NCBI RefSeq assembly: GCF_002258215.1
Contig: NZ_NEFY01000004.1
Location: 186,001-250,000 of the forward strand
Reading direction: 5' to 3'
Origin: Marinobacter vinifirmus
GTDB taxonomy: Bacteria; Pseudomonadota; Gammaproteobacteria; Pseudomonadales; Oleiphilaceae
Length of the DNA stretch: 64,000 nucleotides
A program made the position numbers and the translations under genes. Below, in pieces: positions 1 to 11,525 of the stretch; position 1 is the first letter of the stretch, and every line of letters starts with the position of its first letter. The notes below the pieces were generated by a model, which made no database searches, was not told the DNA's origin, and was given only the letters and a program-made list of their open reading frames with translations.

Positions 1-1
1 G

Positions 2-1375
2 GTGAATGGCGTTGTGCTCAGCCTGCGGGACCTTACCCAGCTGAAGGCGGCCCAGTCGGAATTGCATCGCCTGGCCTTCTACGATCCGCTGACCGGGCTG
101 GCAAACCGGCAGCTGTTCCGGGACCGGCTGGACCACGTGGTGCGCCGGTGCCGGCGCAGTGGTGAACCGGCCGCGCTGATGTTCCTGGACCTGGACGGGT
201 TCAAGCGAATCAACGACACCCTCGGCCATGACGCCGGTGATGAACTGCTGTGCCAGGTGGCTCAATGGCTGCAGGGCTGTGTCCGGGAAGAAGATTCGGT
301 GGCGCGGCTCGGTGGTGACGAATTTGTGGTACTGCTTTCGCGTATCAGCGATTCCGACGCTGCAGGGCGGGTCGCCGAGTCGATTCTGCGCCGGCTTTGC
401 CAGCGTATCCGCCTGAACGAGCACGAGGTAGGGGTAACTGTCAGTATCGGGATCACCATGATTCCCGACGACAGCGAAGATGCCGGCACCCTGATGAAAT
501 ACGCAGACCTCGCCATGTACCGGGCCAAGGAGGTCGGCCGCAACACCTATCAGTTCTTTACCCCGGCGATGAATATCAAGGCGGCCAGGCGGCTGTTGCA
601 GCAGGAAGAGCTGGCAACCGCCCTGGAAGGCGACCGGTTTGTACTGCATTACCAGCCGAAACTGGACCTGGCCAGCCAGCGGGTAATCGGGGTAGAGGCC
701 TTCCTGCGCTGGCATCATCCGGAAAAGGGATTGGTATCGGCGCAGCAGTTTATCAGCCTGGCAGAGGAAACCGGCCTGATCATCCGCCTCGGTGAGCTCG
801 CCCTGCGCCAGGCCTGCATCCAGGTACAGGCGCTGGAGCGGGCGGGCTTTGAATCCCTGAAAATGGCGGTGAACCTCTCGGTACGGCAGCTCACAGATTC
901 CGGTTTCCCGGATCTGATGCGCCGGGTGATTACTGAAACCGGGGTATCACCGGACCGGCTGGAGCTGGAAATGCCCGCCGAGCTGCTCAATGAAGACCCG
1001 AGACTGGTGCGGGAGTTGCTGTTGTCGTTGAGTGATCTTGGTGTGTGCCTGATCCTGGACGACTTCGGCACCGGTTCCTGCTCTCTGGCTGCCCTGCAGC
1101 AGTTACCGCTGAACGTGATCAAGATTGATCACCGGTTTATCCGGGACATTCCCTACAATGTCAGCGCTACCGACGTGGCCTCGGCCGTTATCGCCCTGGC
1201 GCACCAGCTGCACCTGACCGTTGTGGCGGAAGGGGTGGAAACCATGCAGCAGCTTAACCTCCTGAAATCCGCCGGTTGTGCCCAGGGGCAGGGTAACCTG
1301 TTCAGCTATCCGCTGGACGAAGATGCCCTGATCGGGTTCCTGATTCGCCAGTACGAGAAGCCGCTGATTTCCTGA
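2..1375 (+). CDS. GGDEF-EAL c-di-GMP signalling protein (5' end outside window)
   Basis: The visible 457 residues begin in what looks like the tail of a PAS/PAC sensor domain, so the gene starts upstream of the window. A diguanylate cyclase domain follows, with an intact GGDEF motif at visible residues 104-108. The C-terminal phosphodiesterase domain has EAF instead of EAL (232-234), keeps DDFGTG, the KID lysine and AEGVE, and ends with a GQGNLFSYPL-like loop. The catalytic Glu of EAL is kept, so hydrolysis remains possible, but the usual EITE segment reads EMPAE. The protein probably makes and/or degrades cyclic di-GMP in response to a signal sensed upstream. The net activity cannot be told from sequence. 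It is co-directional with lepA, 98 bp upstream, but is probably not part of that operon. Confidence 0.9.
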   Translation: MNGVVLSLRDLTQLKAAQSELHRLAFYDPLTGLANRQLFRDRLDHVVRRCRRSGEPAALMFLDLDGFKRINDTLGHDAGDELLCQVAQWLQGCVREEDSVARLGGDEFVVLLSRISDSDAAGRVAESILRRLCQRIRLNEHEVGVTVSIGITMIPDDSEDAGTLMKYADLAMYRAKEVGRNTYQFFTPAMNIKAARRLLQQEELATALEGDRFVLHYQPKLDLASQRVIGVEAFLRWHHPEKGLVSAQQFISLAEETGLIIRLGELALRQACIQVQALERAGFESLKMAVNLSVRQLTDSGFPDLMRRVITETGVSPDRLELEMPAELLNEDPRLVRELLLSLSDLGVCLILDDFGTGSCSLAALQQLPLNVIKIDHRFIRDIPYNVSATDVASAVIALAHQLHLTVVAEGVETMQQLNLLKSAGCAQGQGNLFSYPLDEDALIGFLIRQYEKPLIS

Positions 1376-1473
1376 TCATGGCAATGACGGCCGGTAACCG
1401 GTAAAATCACGCCGTTCCCGGATCCCGGTAGCGGCCCCTCCGGGCTCAATCCTACGTCTTATATGAGTAATCA

Positions 1474-3282
1474 TTGTCTGTGACTGAACTGAGCCGAATC
1501 CGTAACTTTTCCATTATTGCCCACATCGACCACGGTAAATCCACGCTGGCGGACCGCTTTATCCAGATTTGCGGTGGCCTGACGGACCGTGAAATGGCCG
1601 AACAGGTCCTGGACTCCATGGACCTCGAACGGGAACGGGGCATCACCATCAAGGCTCAGAGCGTAACGCTCAACTACACCGCCAAAGATGGTGAAACCTA
1701 CAAGCTGAATTTTATCGATACCCCTGGCCACGTGGATTTTTCCTACGAGGTATCCCGCTCATTGTATGCGTGCGAAGGTGCGCTGCTGGTGGTGGATGCC
1801 GGGCAGGGTGTCGAGGCCCAGTCTGTGGCCAACTGTTACACCGCCATCGAGCAGGGGCTGGAAGTTGTTCCGGTCCTGAACAAGATGGACCTGCCGCAGG
1901 CCGAGCCCGACCGGGTAGCCGCAGAAATCGAGGACATTATCGGAATCGACGCCACTGACGCCGTGCGCTGCAGCGCCAAGAGCGGCCTGGGTGTCGAGGA
2001 TGTGCTGGAAGACCTGATCAAGAAGATTCCGCCCCCCAAAGGGGATCGCAGTGCACCGCTGCAGGCGCTGATCATCGACTCCTGGTTTGATAACTACCTG
2101 GGTGTCGTGTCACTGGTGCGGGTCACCGAAGGGGTGCTGCGCAAGGGCGACAAGATTGTCATCAAGTCCACCAAGAAAGCGTGGAACGCGGACAAGGTCG
2201 GTATTTTCAATCCGAAGCCTACCGATACCAATGTCCTGGAAGCCGGCGATGTGGGCTTCGTGGTGGCGGGCATCAAGGACATTCACGGGGCACCGGTGGG
2301 CGACACCATCGTGCACCAGAAGTTTGCTGAAGAAACCCCGATGCTGCCGGGCTTCCAGAAAGTGAAGCCGCAGGTGTATGCCGGTTTGTTCCCGGTCAGC
2401 GCCGATGATTACGACGATTTCCGGGATGCCCTGGAAAAGCTGACCCTGAACGATGCTTCGCTGTTTTTCGAGCCGGAAAACTCCGATGCCCTGGGCTTCG
2501 GCTTCCGCTGTGGCTTCCTGGGCATGTTGCACATGGAGATTATCCAGGAGCGACTGGAGCGGGAGTATGACATTGACCTCATTACCACCGCGCCCACGGT
2601 TATCTACGAAGTGGTCACCAAGCAGGGTGAGACCCTGTCGGTGGACAACCCTTCCCGGCTGCCGGATATTGGCTCCATCGAGGAAATGCGCGAGCCGATC
2701 GTAGAAGCCAATATCCTGGTGCCCCAGGAACACCTGGGTAACGTGATTGCCCTGTGCGAGGAAAAGCGCGGCGTTCAGAAGAACATGCACTTTATGTCCA
2801 CCCAGGTGCAGGTCAGCTATGAGTTGCCCATGGCGGAAGTGGTGATGGATTTCTTCGATCGCATCAAGTCGGCCAGCCGGGGCTTTGCCTCACTGGATTA
2901 CCACTTTGTGCGTTTCCAGACGGCCAACCTGGTGCGACTGGATGTGCTGATCAACGGCGAGCGGGTAGACGCCCTGGCCCTGATCGTTCACAAAGACCTG
3001 GCCCATCGCAAGGGCCGGCAGCTTATCGAAAAGATGAAAGAGCTGATTCCGCGGCAGATGTTCGATATCGCCATCCAGGCTGCGATTGGCACCCAGGTGG
3101 TGTCCCGGGTAACCGTTAAGGCCCTGCGCAAGAACGTAACGGCCAAGTGTTACGGTGGTGACGTCAGCCGTAAGAAGAAACTGCTTCAGAAGCAGAAGGA
3201 AGGTAAAAAACGTATGAAGCAGCTGGGCAATGTCGAGGTGCCTCAGGAAGCGTTTCTTGCCGTGTTGAAAGTCGATAACTAA
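1474..3282 (+). CDS. lepA: Elongation factor 4 (LepA), ribosome back-translocase GTPase
   Basis: 602 residues, the family's usual size (E. coli about 599). It is a translational GTPase related to EF-G that acts on stalled or mistranslocated ribosomes. G1 AHIDHGKST is at residues 16-24, the RGIT switch near 55-58, DTPGH at 82-86 and NKMD at 136-139. The C-terminal part carries the LepA-specific domain with the basic run [16 protein letters not shown]. No in-frame ATG lies near the N-terminus, so the start is TTG at 1474 or GTG at 1480. The ATG at 1463 is out of frame and soon stops. This is the first gene of a co-directional run lepA-lepB-DUF4845-rnc-era-recO-pdxJ. Confidence 0.97.
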   Translation: MSVTELSRIRNFSIIAHIDHGKSTLADRFIQICGGLTDREMAEQVLDSMDLERERGITIKAQSVTLNYTAKDGETYKLNFIDTPGHVDFSYEVSRSLYACEGALLVVDAGQGVEAQSVANCYTAIEQGLEVVPVLNKMDLPQAEPDRVAAEIEDIIGIDATDAVRCSAKSGLGVEDVLEDLIKKIPPPKGDRSAPLQALIIDSWFDNYLGVVSLVRVTEGVLRKGDKIVIKSTKKAWNADKVGIFNPKPTDTNVLEAGDVGFVVAGIKDIHGAPVGDTIVHQKFAEETPMLPGFQKVKPQVYAGLFPVSADDYDDFRDALEKLTLNDASLFFEPENSDALGFGFRCGFLGMLHMEIIQERLEREYDIDLITTAPTVIYEVVTKQGETLSVDNPSRLPDIGSIEEMREPIVEANILVPQEHLGNVIALCEEKRGVQKNMHFMSTQVQVSYELPMAEVVMDFFDRIKSASRGFASLDYHFVRFQTANLVRLDVLINGERVDALALIVHKDLAHRKGRQLIEKMKELIPRQMFDIAIQAAIGTQVVSRVTVKALRKNVTAKCYGGDVSRKKKLLQKQKEGKKRMKQLGNVEVPQEAFLAVLKVDN

Positions 3283-3297
3283 AACTAAGGCGCCCGG

Positions 3298-4077
3298 ATG
3301 GACATTGATTTTCCACTGGTACTGGTAGTTCTGACATTGGTAACCGGTGTGATCTGGCTTGCCGACAAACTGGTTCTGAAAAAGCGGCGCCTGGCGGCTG
3401 CCGGGGCAGAGGATGCCCCCGCCGAGGAAGCACCAGCCGAACCCTGGCTGGTGGACCTCAGCCGGTCGTTCTTCCCGGTGCTGGCCGTGGTCCTGGTGTT
3501 GCGGTCGTTCCTGATCGAGCCGTTCCAGATTCCTTCGGGTTCCATGTTGCCCACCCTGGAAGTGGGCGACTTTATCCTGGTCAACAAGTATGCCTACGGC
3601 CTGCGCCTGCCGGTCGCCGGTACCAAGGTTGTTGAAATCGGCGATCCGGAGCGGGGCGATGTGATGGTGTTTCGTTACCCGGAAGACGGTTCCACCAACT
3701 ACATCAAGCGGGTGATCGGCCTTCCGGGTGACCATATCCGCTACCGTAACAAGCAGCTGTTCATCAACAACGAGCCGGTGGCCCGGGACTTTGTGGCGCG
3801 TTTGCCACCGATGGAGCGCTGGCGCGAGCAGCTGGGGCCGGTAGAGCATGATGTATACCTGACCATGGGCCGTGTCAGCGGTACCGGTGAGGGCGAATGG
3901 GTGGTGCCGGAAGGGCATTACTTTGTTATGGGCGACAATCGCGACAACAGTAACGACAGCCGATTCTGGGGCACCGTGCCGGACGACCTGGTGGTGGGCA
4001 AGGCGTTTGCAATCTGGATGCACTGGCAATCGCTGACAAGTCTGCCATCTTTTGATCGTGTAGGCTCTATTGAGTAA
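3298..4077 (+). CDS. lepB: Signal peptidase I
   Basis: 259 residues. It is the inner-membrane serine protease that removes signal peptides from Sec and Tat substrates. Two N-terminal hydrophobic segments (about 5-27 and 57-72) flank a short acidic, proline-rich cytoplasmic loop. The catalytic Ser is S82 in PSGSM and the general-base Lys is K137 in YIKRVIGLPGD. Conserved box E, GDNRDNSNDSRFWG, lies near the C-terminus. The ATG is 16 bp after the lepA stop. The lepA-lepB order is the classical one in gammaproteobacteria. Confidence 0.97.
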   Translation: MDIDFPLVLVVLTLVTGVIWLADKLVLKKRRLAAAGAEDAPAEEAPAEPWLVDLSRSFFPVLAVVLVLRSFLIEPFQIPSGSMLPTLEVGDFILVNKYAYGLRLPVAGTKVVEIGDPERGDVMVFRYPEDGSTNYIKRVIGLPGDHIRYRNKQLFINNEPVARDFVARLPPMERWREQLGPVEHDVYLTMGRVSGTGEGEWVVPEGHYFVMGDNRDNSNDSRFWGTVPDDLVVGKAFAIWMHWQSLTSLPSFDRVGSIE

Positions 4078-4102
4078 ACCATTGTTCCGGAGACAGAAAA
4101 GA

Positions 4103-4489
4103 ATGAATAACAAAACTCCTGCAGGCCTGAAAAAGCAACAAGGCGGCGCACTGGCCATGATGATCATTGCGCTGTTCTTCGGTGCGCTGCTCACCCTGGC
4201 GATCAAGATCGGGCCGGCCTACATTGATGACATTACCATCCAGGAAGCACTGGAAAGCCTTGACGGTACTGACGGTCTCGAGCAGATGGGGCCGGCACAG
4301 GTACGCACACTGATCAACAAACGCTTGAGCGTCAATAACGTCCGGGGCTTCGATGCCAAGAACATCACTGTGGAAAAGAACGGTGAGTTTGTGGTGATCA
4401 AGGTGGACTATGAGGTTCGCAACAATATCATCGGGAATGTGGACAGCATTGTTCATTTCCAGCACGAGTATGAGTTAGAGGGCAAGTGA
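4103..4489 (+). CDS. DUF4845 family membrane protein
   Basis: 128 residues counted from the ATG at 4103, which has GGAG at 4088-4091. A longer in-frame TTG at 4070 would overlap lepB and has no ribosome site. One N-terminal transmembrane helix ([23 protein letters not shown], about residues 18-40) is followed by a soluble extracytoplasmic domain with a beta-rich end. This family is regularly found between lepB and rnc in Pseudomonas and relatives. Its function is unknown to me. Its stop overlaps the rnc start (GTGA), so the two are translationally coupled. Confidence 0.85.
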   Translation: MNNKTPAGLKKQQGGALAMMIIALFFGALLTLAIKIGPAYIDDITIQEALESLDGTDGLEQMGPAQVRTLINKRLSVNNVRGFDAKNITVEKNGEFVVIKVDYEVRNNIIGNVDSIVHFQHEYELEGK

Positions 4490-5175
4490 GTTCACAACCA
4501 GATCTTGATCAGTTACAGCGCCGGATCGGCTACCAGTTCAGGGAACCTGAACGGTTGCTGCTGGCGCTGACCCACCGAAGCTACGGCAACCAGAATAACG
4601 AGCGGCTGGAGTTTCTGGGCGATTCCATCGTGAATATGGTGATTGCCGAACATCTGTTCCTCCACTTCGAAAAAGCCCGGGAAGGCCAGCTGAGCCGCCT
4701 CCGGGCGCGCATGGTCAAAGGTGTGACCCTGGCGGAAATCGGCCGGGAGTTCCAGCTGGGCCAGTATCTTCGCCTGGGTTCCGGTGAACTCAAAAGCGGT
4801 GGTTATCGCCGGGAATCCATCCTGGCGGATGCCGTGGAATCCATCATCGGGGCCATTTACCTGGACAGTGATTTTCACACCTGCCGCGAGCAGGTGCTGC
4901 GCTGGTTCAAGGAGCGGCTGGCGAAACTGGATATCCAGGATACCCAGAAAGATCCGAAAACCCGGTTGCAGGAATACCTGCAGTCCCGGCAGTTCCCGTT
5001 ACCCCGGTATGAAGTGATTTCCGTGGACGGCGAAGCCCACAACCAGACCTTCCATGTGTCCTGCGCCCTGCCGTCACTGGATCGGAAAACCTCCGGCACC
5101 GGCAGCAGTCGCCGTATTGCTGAACAGCAGGCCGCCCGCAGTGCCCTGAAACAACTGGGCGTGGAGAACGACTGA
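4486..5175 (+). CDS. rnc: Ribonuclease III
   Basis: 229 residues (E. coli 226). It cleaves double-stranded RNA, including the rRNA precursor. The signature [13 protein letters not shown] is at residues 38-50, with acidic catalytic residues E42 and D46, and the second acidic site is E118 in [12 protein letters not shown]-terminal dsRNA-binding domain starts at about residue 155 ([11 protein letters not shown]) and ends with a conserved [15 protein letters not shown] helix. The start codon is GTG at 4486, overlapping the preceding stop. The stop overlaps the era ATG (TGATG). Confidence 0.97.
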   Translation: MSSQPDLDQLQRRIGYQFREPERLLLALTHRSYGNQNNERLEFLGDSIVNMVIAEHLFLHFEKAREGQLSRLRARMVKGVTLAEIGREFQLGQYLRLGSGELKSGGYRRESILADAVESIIGAIYLDSDFHTCREQVLRWFKERLAKLDIQDTQKDPKTRLQEYLQSRQFPLPRYEVISVDGEAHNQTFHVSCALPSLDRKTSGTGSSRRIAEQQAARSALKQLGVEND

Positions 5176-6092
5176 TGAATGATATTACCCGCCCGGAGAA
5201 TCCGGACAGCCGTTGTGGCTTCGTAGCCATCGTGGGGCGCCCCAACGTGGGCAAGTCCACGTTGCTGAACCATATTCTCGGCCAGAAGCTGAGTATTACC
5301 TCCCGCAAACCCCAGACCACGCGCCACCAGGTGCTGGGCATCAAGACCGTGGGTCCGGTGCAGGCCATCTATGTAGACACCCCGGGCATGCACGAAGAAG
5401 AGCCCCGGGCCCTGAACCGCTACATGAACAAGGCTGCGACATCGGCCCTGATCGATGTAGACGTTGTGGTGTTTGTGGTGGACCAGCTCGCCTGGACCAG
5501 CGCCGACGAGATGGTGCTGGAAAAGCTGAAGCGCCTGAAGTGCCCGGTCATCCTTGCGGTTAACAAGGTCGACAAGATCGAGAAGCGGGATTTGCTGCTG
5601 CCACATCTGGAAACGCTGTCGAAGAAGCGGGAATTCGCCGAGATTATTCCGCTGTCGGCCCTGAAAGAGACCAACCTGAAACCACTGGAAGAAGCGGTGG
5701 GCCGGTATCTGCCGGAGAGTGTGCATTTCTACCCGGATGACCAGATTACGGATCGCAGCGAGCGGTTCATGGCTTCGGAAATGGTGCGTGAGAAAATCAC
5801 CCGGCAACTGGGCGCGGAATTGCCGTATTCCGTGGCGGTCGAAATTGAAGAGTTCAAACATCAGGGCAAAACCCTGCATATTTCGGCCCTGATCCTGGTC
5901 GAGCGTGAAGGCCAGAGGAAGATCATCATCGGTGATAAGGGCGAGCGCCTGCGCCAGATTGGCCAGGATGCCCGCATGGATATGGAGAAGATGTTCGGCT
6001 GCAAGGTGATGTTGCGGCTGTGGGTCAAGGTTAAGCGGGGCTGGGCAGACAGCGACCGGGCCCTGAAAAGTCTGGGCATGAGCGACTTCTGA
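5175..6092 (+). CDS. era: GTPase Era (16S rRNA/30S assembly)
   Basis: 305 residues (E. coli 301). The N-terminal GTPase domain has GRPNVGKST at 21-29, the TTRHQ switch, DTPGM at 68-72 and NKVD at 130-133. The C-terminal KH RNA-binding domain contains [16 protein letters not shown]. Era binds the 3' end of 16S rRNA during 30S maturation. The ATG overlaps the rnc stop by one base, the usual rnc-era coupling. Confidence 0.97.
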   Translation: MNDITRPENPDSRCGFVAIVGRPNVGKSTLLNHILGQKLSITSRKPQTTRHQVLGIKTVGPVQAIYVDTPGMHEEEPRALNRYMNKAATSALIDVDVVVFVVDQLAWTSADEMVLEKLKRLKCPVILAVNKVDKIEKRDLLLPHLETLSKKREFAEIIPLSALKETNLKPLEEAVGRYLPESVHFYPDDQITDRSERFMASEMVREKITRQLGAELPYSVAVEIEEFKHQGKTLHISALILVEREGQRKIIIGDKGERLRQIGQDARMDMEKMFGCKVMLRLWVKVKRGWADSDRALKSLGMSDF

Positions 6093-6099
6093 GGCCGCC

Positions 6100-6846
6100 A
6101 TGGTGGCCTCGAAGGGAGCTGTGCAGCAAGAGCCGGCGTATGTGATCCACCGCCGGCCCTGGCGGGAAACCGCCCTGCTGGTGGACCTGTTTACCCTCAA
6201 CCATGGCCGCATGAGCCTGGTTGCCCGGGGTGCCAACAGTGCAAAAAGCCCCCTCAAGGCCCAGCTGCAGCCGTTTCAGCCCTTGCTGGTCGACTGGACC
6301 GGCCGCAGTGACCTGAAAACCCTGGTGCAGCTGGAAGTGCGCTCTGCACCGTTGCTCAGGAAGACCCTGTCGCTCTACAGTGGCCTTTACATCAACGAGT
6401 TGCTGCAACGGGTCTTGCCGGTTGCCGATCCTTATCCCACCCTGTTTGCCAGCTATATCGATACCCTGCAAGCGCTGACCGGCCTGGCTGGCCGGGGTGA
6501 TCTGGAGCCCTTGCTGCGTCGCTTCGAGCGGGAGTTCTGTTCCGCGCTGGGCTATGACTTTGCCTGGGACCAGGCCACCGATACCGGCTTGCCGGTCAGC
6601 GCCGGCCAGGTATACGGGTACGACCCGGCCCAGGGCATTGTGTCCGCGGCCAGCCGTGATGCCCGCCTGAACCAGTTGCCCGGGGAGGTGCTGACAGCCC
6701 TCGCCGCCGGTGACTACACCAGTGAGGCCAGCCGCAAAACCGCCAAGCGGGTGATGCGTGTACTGGTAGACTACCTTCTGCAGGGTAAGCCCCTGCACAG
6801 CCGCAATCTTTTCAGCCAGACGGTTTCGTCTTCAGGGAGAACGTAA
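6100..6846 (+). CDS. recO: DNA repair protein RecO
   Basis: 248 residues. RecO loads RecA at gaps together with RecR and anneals SSB-coated strands. The N-terminal OB-fold begins [18 protein letters not shown]. The middle holds [15 protein letters not shown], conserved in gammaproteobacterial RecO, and the end holds [10 protein letters not shown]. Two starts are possible: ATG at 6100 (GAGG five bases upstream) or GTG at 6121. The latter gives an N-terminus closer in length to the E. coli protein. The stop overlaps pdxJ (TAATG), so the two are coupled. Confidence 0.94.
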   Translation: MVASKGAVQQEPAYVIHRRPWRETALLVDLFTLNHGRMSLVARGANSAKSPLKAQLQPFQPLLVDWTGRSDLKTLVQLEVRSAPLLRKTLSLYSGLYINELLQRVLPVADPYPTLFASYIDTLQALTGLAGRGDLEPLLRRFEREFCSALGYDFAWDQATDTGLPVSAGQVYGYDPAQGIVSAASRDARLNQLPGEVLTALAAGDYTSEASRKTAKRVMRVLVDYLLQGKPLHSRNLFSQTVSSSGRT

Positions 6847-7580
6847 TGAACCCCAGAGTGTTGCTCGGAGTTAATATCGACCACGTGGCCACCCTTCGCC
6901 AGGCCCGGGGTACCCGTTATCCGGACCCGGTGCAGGCCGCACTGGTGGCAGAGGAAGCCGGCGCAGACGGCATCACCATTCACCCCCGGGAAGACCGCCG
7001 GCATATCCAGGACCGGGACGTATTGCTGCTCAAAGAAGTGCTGCAGACCAAGATGAACCTGGAAATGGCGGTGACCGACGCCATGCTGGCCTTTGCCGAA
7101 CAGGTACGGCCGGAGTGTGTGTGCCTGGTACCGGAAAAGCGGGAAGAGCTGACCACCGAAGGCGGGCTGGATGTGGATGGCCAGGAAGACCGGGTGGCCC
7201 GGGCCTGTGAACGGCTGGCGAAAATCGGCGCAGAAGTGTCACTGTTTATTGATCCGGACCCGGTCCAGATTGACGCTGCGGTGCGCTGTGGTGCACCGGT
7301 GGTGGAACTGCACACCGGGGAATATGCCGAGGCAGAAACCCCGGAGCAGGCCGGTGCCTCTTTCCGGATTCTGGCGGATGCCGTGGCCTATGCCCGCAAG
7401 AAGGGGCTGATCGTCAATGCCGGCCATGGCCTGCATTACCATAACACCGAGCGGGTGGCGGCCATTCAGGGCATCAATGAACTGAATATCGGCCACGCCA
7501 TTATTGCCCGCGCCGTGTTTACCGGCTTGAAAGAGGCCGTGCGTGATATGCGGGCGATTCTGGATAGCGTACGCCGCTAG
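6846..7580 (+). CDS. pdxJ: Pyridoxine 5'-phosphate synthase
   Basis: 244 residues (E. coli 243). It condenses 3-amino-2-oxopropyl phosphate with 1-deoxyxylulose 5-phosphate, the last step that builds the B6 ring. Family motifs are [13 protein letters not shown] near the N-terminus, [24 protein letters not shown] and GHGLHYHN. It is the last gene of the lepA operon, as in the E. coli rnc-era-recO-pdxJ order. Its stop codon overlaps that of the convergent gacS, so no room remains for an intergenic terminator. Confidence 0.97.
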   Translation: MNPRVLLGVNIDHVATLRQARGTRYPDPVQAALVAEEAGADGITIHPREDRRHIQDRDVLLLKEVLQTKMNLEMAVTDAMLAFAEQVRPECVCLVPEKREELTTEGGLDVDGQEDRVARACERLAKIGAEVSLFIDPDPVQIDAAVRCGAPVVELHTGEYAEAETPEQAGASFRILADAVAYARKKGLIVNAGHGLHYHNTERVAAIQGINELNIGHAIIARAVFTGLKEAVRDMRAILDSVRR

Positions 7581-10453
7581 GCTTGCGGGCTGGTGGCCGG
7601 CTGGTGCTGTTCCCGGAACAGTTGCTGCCAGTCGGTCTGCTCGCTCCAGTCCTGCAGTCGGGCCATCGCGGTCAGCAGCTGGTCTTTCTGGATTTCCAAG
7701 TCCTGGGCCTGGCACTTCAGGGCGGTTTCAAACCGGTTGGTGGCCGTGCGCAACTCCGGAACGCCACAATAGCGGGTGGCGCCGTGGAGCTTGTGCACAC
7801 ACTCCAGCAGAACATCCAGTTGCCGCTTTTCCCATAGCTCGGGGATGGCCTTGCTGTCGGTATGCAGCTGTTCCAGCAGCATGCTGAACAGCTCCTCCGC
7901 CAGGTCAGCCTTGCCGGCGGCCAGCTGAATACTCTCGTCAATACTTACGCAATCCTGGTGCGTCCGGCGGTTAGACGGCCGCAGACCGCGCCGGGTATCC
8001 CGCACCTCGGAAATCTTGAACCGGGGCTGGCTGCCGGAGCACTCGTAGCCCGTGAATTCCCTTACCAGTTCAATCAGCTGGGCGCTGCTGATGGGCTTGG
8101 GCATGTAGCCGTCAAAGCCCTGCTTGGCCAGTTTTTCCTGTTCGTCGGCCAGGGCATGGGCGGTCAGGGCAATGATCGGCGTTTGATGGGAGCCGGAATC
8201 CAGGGCCCGGATACGGGCAGTGGTTTCCACCCCGTCCATGCCTGGCATTTGCAGGTCCATGAACACCAGGTCAAAGGGCTTCTGCCGGGCTTTGGTCAGG
8301 GCTTCGAAGCCGCTGGAGGCGCTCTCGGCATCCAGGCGGCAATCTTTCAGCAGGGTCATTACCAGCTTCAGGTTAGCCTCGTTATCATCCACCGCCAGGA
8401 TGCGCGGCACCCGGCCGGCGCCGGAGGTTCTTGTGCCGGGCACGGGCTGGGGCAGGGTGCCCCTGCCGGTATGGATTCCGTGAATCAGCAGCAGTAATTC
8501 GTCATACAGGGGATCACGGCACACCGGCTTGGTCAGGTGACCGCTGGCCAGCCCGGACAGCGGCAGGTCGTGGGTCTCCAGGGTGGGTGTCAGCAGCAGG
8601 GTGCGGCAGTCCCGCTCCACCTCCAGGCTGCGCACCAGGCTGCAATACTGGCTGGAGTTCAGCAGGTGCCGGGTAATGCCGAGCAGGACAACGGCATAGC
8701 CTTCCTGGCGGCGCTGGGCTTCTTCTACCTGTTCCATCAGGGCGCCGGGCGAGGCCACCCGGTCAACCGCCACGCCCCATTCCCGCAGCAGGTGTTCCAC
8801 CGCAAGCCCGGTGGTTTTCTGGTGCTCAAGATAGATAATCCGCTCGCCTTTCAGAGCCTCCCTGGAGAAGGAGCCCTCGCCGGTGACGGACAGTTCCGGT
8901 GTCAGCGTGAACCAGAAAGTCGAGCCCCGGCCCAGTTCGCTCTCCAGGCCGATTTCGCCGCCCATTTCTTCGACCAGGCGCTTGGAAATCGCCAGCCCCA
9001 GCCCGGTACCGCCATACTGCCGGGCGGTGGAGGCATCAGCCTGGCTGAAGGCGTTGAACAGGGATTGCTGCTGGGCCCGGGACAGCCCCACCCCGGAGTC
9101 GGTTACGCTCAGGCGCAGGGTGACCCGGTTGGCTTCCTTGTCTTCGTCTTCAAGGCTGGCGCGCAGCACGACTTCGCCGGTCTGGGTGAACTTGATGGCG
9201 TTGTTGACCAGGTTGGTGATCACCTGCTTGACCCGGAGCGGGTCGCCCATGATGTTGTCCGGCACGTCGTTATAGACCAGCGGAACCAGGTCCAGGTTCT
9301 TGGCGTGGGCCGCCGGTGCCAGCATTACCATTACCTCTTCCACGATATCCCGCAGCTGGAAGGGCACGCGGTCCAGGATCAGTTTGCCGGCTTCGATTTT
9401 CGAGAAATCCAGGATGTCGTTGATGATGGTCAGCAGGATTTCCGACGACTTGCGAATGGTGTTCAGGTGGTCCCGCTGCTGCCTTGGCAAAGGGCTTTTC
9501 AGTAGCAATTCGGTGAAGCCGATAATGCCGTTCAGCGGCGTGCGGATTTCGTGGGACATGTTGGCCAGGAATTCCGATTTGATCCGGCTGGCTTCCAGCG
9601 CCTCTTTGCGGGCAAAGTCCAGTTCGATGTTCTGGATCTCGATGGTCTCCAGGGTTTCCCGAAGATCTCCGGTGGCCTGGTCGATGTTCTGCTGCATTTC
9701 TGCCTGGGCCTGGCTCAGCTCCGACGCCATCTCGTTCAGGCCGGATTCCAGCTGTTCAAACTCCGGCCCGGCCTGGGTGTATACCCGGGTATCCAGCTTG
9801 CCTTCCTTGAGCTTGGCCACCGCTTCATTCAGCTGGAATACAGGGTCGGTAAAGGCCCGGCTCAGGCGCAGGGAAACCAGCAGGCTCAGCAGCACGCCGC
9901 CAACCACCAGCATCAGGGAGATCAGCAGCGCCTGGTAGGTTTCTTTTTCGGTGCGGATATGAGACATCTCTACCGCCACCCAGCCCAGGGGCTCAGCCAG
10001 CTCGGTGGCGGATTCCCGTGCGTCCGGGTCGAGCATGGTTTCGATCATCAGGTCTTGCAGGTACACCGGGGTGACAAACCGGGTGCTGCTGTCTGAACTC
10101 AGCTTGACCGGTCTTTCCGAGCCGAGGGCCGAGGCAGGAATGGTTTCGGTGCTGCCGGGGCCGCTGTGCAGCAGGCGTTGGCCGTCCCGGTCGAAGAAGG
10201 TGATGGAGCGGACATCCTGCTCTTCCAGCAGTGCCGTGGACAGGCTGCTCAGAAGGCTGCGGTTGGCGGTAAACAGGCCATACTCGGCACCGGCAGACAG
10301 TTGGCGGGACAGGGATTCGCCCCGGTCGTTCAGCAGGTTTTCGATGTTCTTCACCCAGCTGTAGGTAAAGAACAGGCCCAGCAACAGGGTGGTCAGAAGG
10401 GTGGGAACGAGGGTCACCACCAGAACTTTTTTTCGAATGCCCCAACGCCGCAT
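7577..10453 (-). CDS. gacS: Hybrid sensor histidine kinase GacS/BarA
   Basis: 958 residues in the BarA/GacS order: transmembrane helix 1 (about 8-31), periplasmic domain, transmembrane helix 2 (about 174-196), HAMP, HisKA with H301 in [10 protein letters not shown], HATPase with NLVNNAIKF and DSGVG (452-456) and [10 protein letters not shown], a degenerate receiver (about 535-660), a true receiver with D733 in [10 protein letters not shown], and a C-terminal Hpt domain with H887 in VHKLHG. The kinase phosphorylates GacA/UvrY, which drives RsmY/Z-type sRNAs that sequester RsmA/CsrA. The neighbouring cysM-rlmD-relA-mazG order is also the gacS neighbourhood of Pseudomonas. GacA is not in this window. 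Confidence 0.95.
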   Translation of the reverse strand: MRRWGIRKKVLVVTLVPTLLTTLLLGLFFTYSWVKNIENLLNDRGESLSRQLSAGAEYGLFTANRSLLSSLSTALLEEQDVRSITFFDRDGQRLLHSGPGSTETIPASALGSERPVKLSSDSSTRFVTPVYLQDLMIETMLDPDARESATELAEPLGWVAVEMSHIRTEKETYQALLISLMLVVGGVLLSLLVSLRLSRAFTDPVFQLNEAVAKLKEGKLDTRVYTQAGPEFEQLESGLNEMASELSQAQAEMQQNIDQATGDLRETLETIEIQNIELDFARKEALEASRIKSEFLANMSHEIRTPLNGIIGFTELLLKSPLPRQQRDHLNTIRKSSEILLTIINDILDFSKIEAGKLILDRVPFQLRDIVEEVMVMLAPAAHAKNLDLVPLVYNDVPDNIMGDPLRVKQVITNLVNNAIKFTQTGEVVLRASLEDEDKEANRVTLRLSVTDSGVGLSRAQQQSLFNAFSQADASTARQYGGTGLGLAISKRLVEEMGGEIGLESELGRGSTFWFTLTPELSVTGEGSFSREALKGERIIYLEHQKTTGLAVEHLLREWGVAVDRVASPGALMEQVEEAQRRQEGYAVVLLGITRHLLNSSQYCSLVRSLEVERDCRTLLLTPTLETHDLPLSGLASGHLTKPVCRDPLYDELLLLIHGIHTGRGTLPQPVPGTRTSGAGRVPRILAVDDNEANLKLVMTLLKDCRLDAESASSGFEALTKARQKPFDLVFMDLQMPGMDGVETTARIRALDSGSHQTPIIALTAHALADEQEKLAKQGFDGYMPKPISSAQLIELVREFTGYECSGSQPRFKISEVRDTRRGLRPSNRRTHQDCVSIDESIQLAAGKADLAEELFSMLLEQLHTDSKAIPELWEKRQLDVLLECVHKLHGATRYCGVPELRTATNRFETALKCQAQDLEIQKDQLLTAMARLQDWSEQTDWQQLFREQHQPATSPQA

Positions 10454-10603
10454 ACTGTGTTCCCGTCAGTCTTACGAGCCCGGTGCTGTGTTGGCAGCCA
10501 ATACCGGGTACTTCCCTGTCAGCATAGATGATCCGGATCGGAATGACTGTGGCCGCCATCCCGCGTATGATTCAAAGCCGAAAGTGTATCACAGGGTTTG
10601 CGT

Positions 10604-11497
10604 ATGATTTTCCCCACCATTGAAGATTATGTCGGCCACACGCCACTGGTTCGTTTGCAGCGGATACCGGGCAATACCTCCAATGTCATTCTGGCCAAGC
10701 TGGAGGGTAATAACCCGGCTGGTTCGGTGAAGGACCGGCCCGCCATCAGCATGATCCAGGAAGCCGAGCGCCGGGGTGAAATCCAGCCGGGTGATACCCT
10801 GATTGAAGCCACCTCCGGCAACACCGGTATCGCCCTGGCTATGGCCGCTGCCATCAAGGGCTACCGGATGGTGCTGATCATGCCCGATAACCTGAGCGAA
10901 GAACGCCGGGCCTCCATGCGTGCCTATGGTGCGGAAGTGGTGAATGTTACGCGCGACCAGGGCATGGAAGGCGCCAGGGATTTGGCAATCCGTATGGAAG
11001 CCGAAGGCAAGGGCAAGGTGCTGGACCAGTTCAGCAACCCGGATAACCCCCTGGCCCACTATCGCAGCACCGGTCCGGAAATCTGGGAACAGACCCAGGG
11101 CAAGGTGACTCACTTTGTCAGCTCCATGGGCACCACCGGCACCATCATGGGCGTGTCCCGTTACCTGAAAGAGCGCAACCCGGATGTCCGTATTATCGGG
11201 CTTCAGCCGGAAGACGGCGCCTCCATTCCCGGTATCCGGCGCTGGCCGGAAGCCTATCTGCCAAAAATCTACGATGCCGCCCGGGTAGACCAGGTGCTGG
11301 ACATCGGCCAGCAGGAAGCGGAAGACACCATGCGGGCCCTGGCCCGTGAAGAAGGCATCTTCTGTGGTGTGTCTTCGGGCGGGGCCATTGCGGCTGCGCT
11401 CAAGCTGTCTGGCCAGGTTGAAAACTCGGTGATCGTGGCCATTATCTGTGACCGCGGAGACCGTTACCTGTCTACCGGTGTATTCCCGGGCGCCTGA
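10604..11497 (+). CDS. cysM: Cysteine synthase B (O-acetylserine sulfhydrylase)
   Basis: 297 residues from the ATG at 10604 (CAGGG upstream). An in-frame TTG at 10598 is less likely. It is a PLP enzyme making cysteine from O-acetylserine and sulfide or thiosulfate. The PLP lysine is K43 in [10 protein letters not shown], and the phosphate-binding SGNTG loop is at 71-75. Long stretches match E. coli CysM, for example [17 protein letters not shown] and [11 protein letters not shown], which separates it from CysK. It is transcribed divergently from gacS, and rlmD follows 28 bp after its stop. Confidence 0.96.
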   Translation: MIFPTIEDYVGHTPLVRLQRIPGNTSNVILAKLEGNNPAGSVKDRPAISMIQEAERRGEIQPGDTLIEATSGNTGIALAMAAAIKGYRMVLIMPDNLSEERRASMRAYGAEVVNVTRDQGMEGARDLAIRMEAEGKGKVLDQFSNPDNPLAHYRSTGPEIWEQTQGKVTHFVSSMGTTGTIMGVSRYLKERNPDVRIIGLQPEDGASIPGIRRWPEAYLPKIYDAARVDQVLDIGQQEAEDTMRALAREEGIFCGVSSGGAIAAALKLSGQVENSVIVAIICDRGDRYLSTGVFPGA

Positions 11498-11525
11498 ATC
11501 GTTAATCTTCAAGAGACCAGCCAAT

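Noticed and set aside
2890..4206. 438-residue open frame on the minus strand opposite lepA/lepB
   Set aside because: Antisense shadow of well-identified genes in GC-rich DNA; no family resemblance and no ribosome site.
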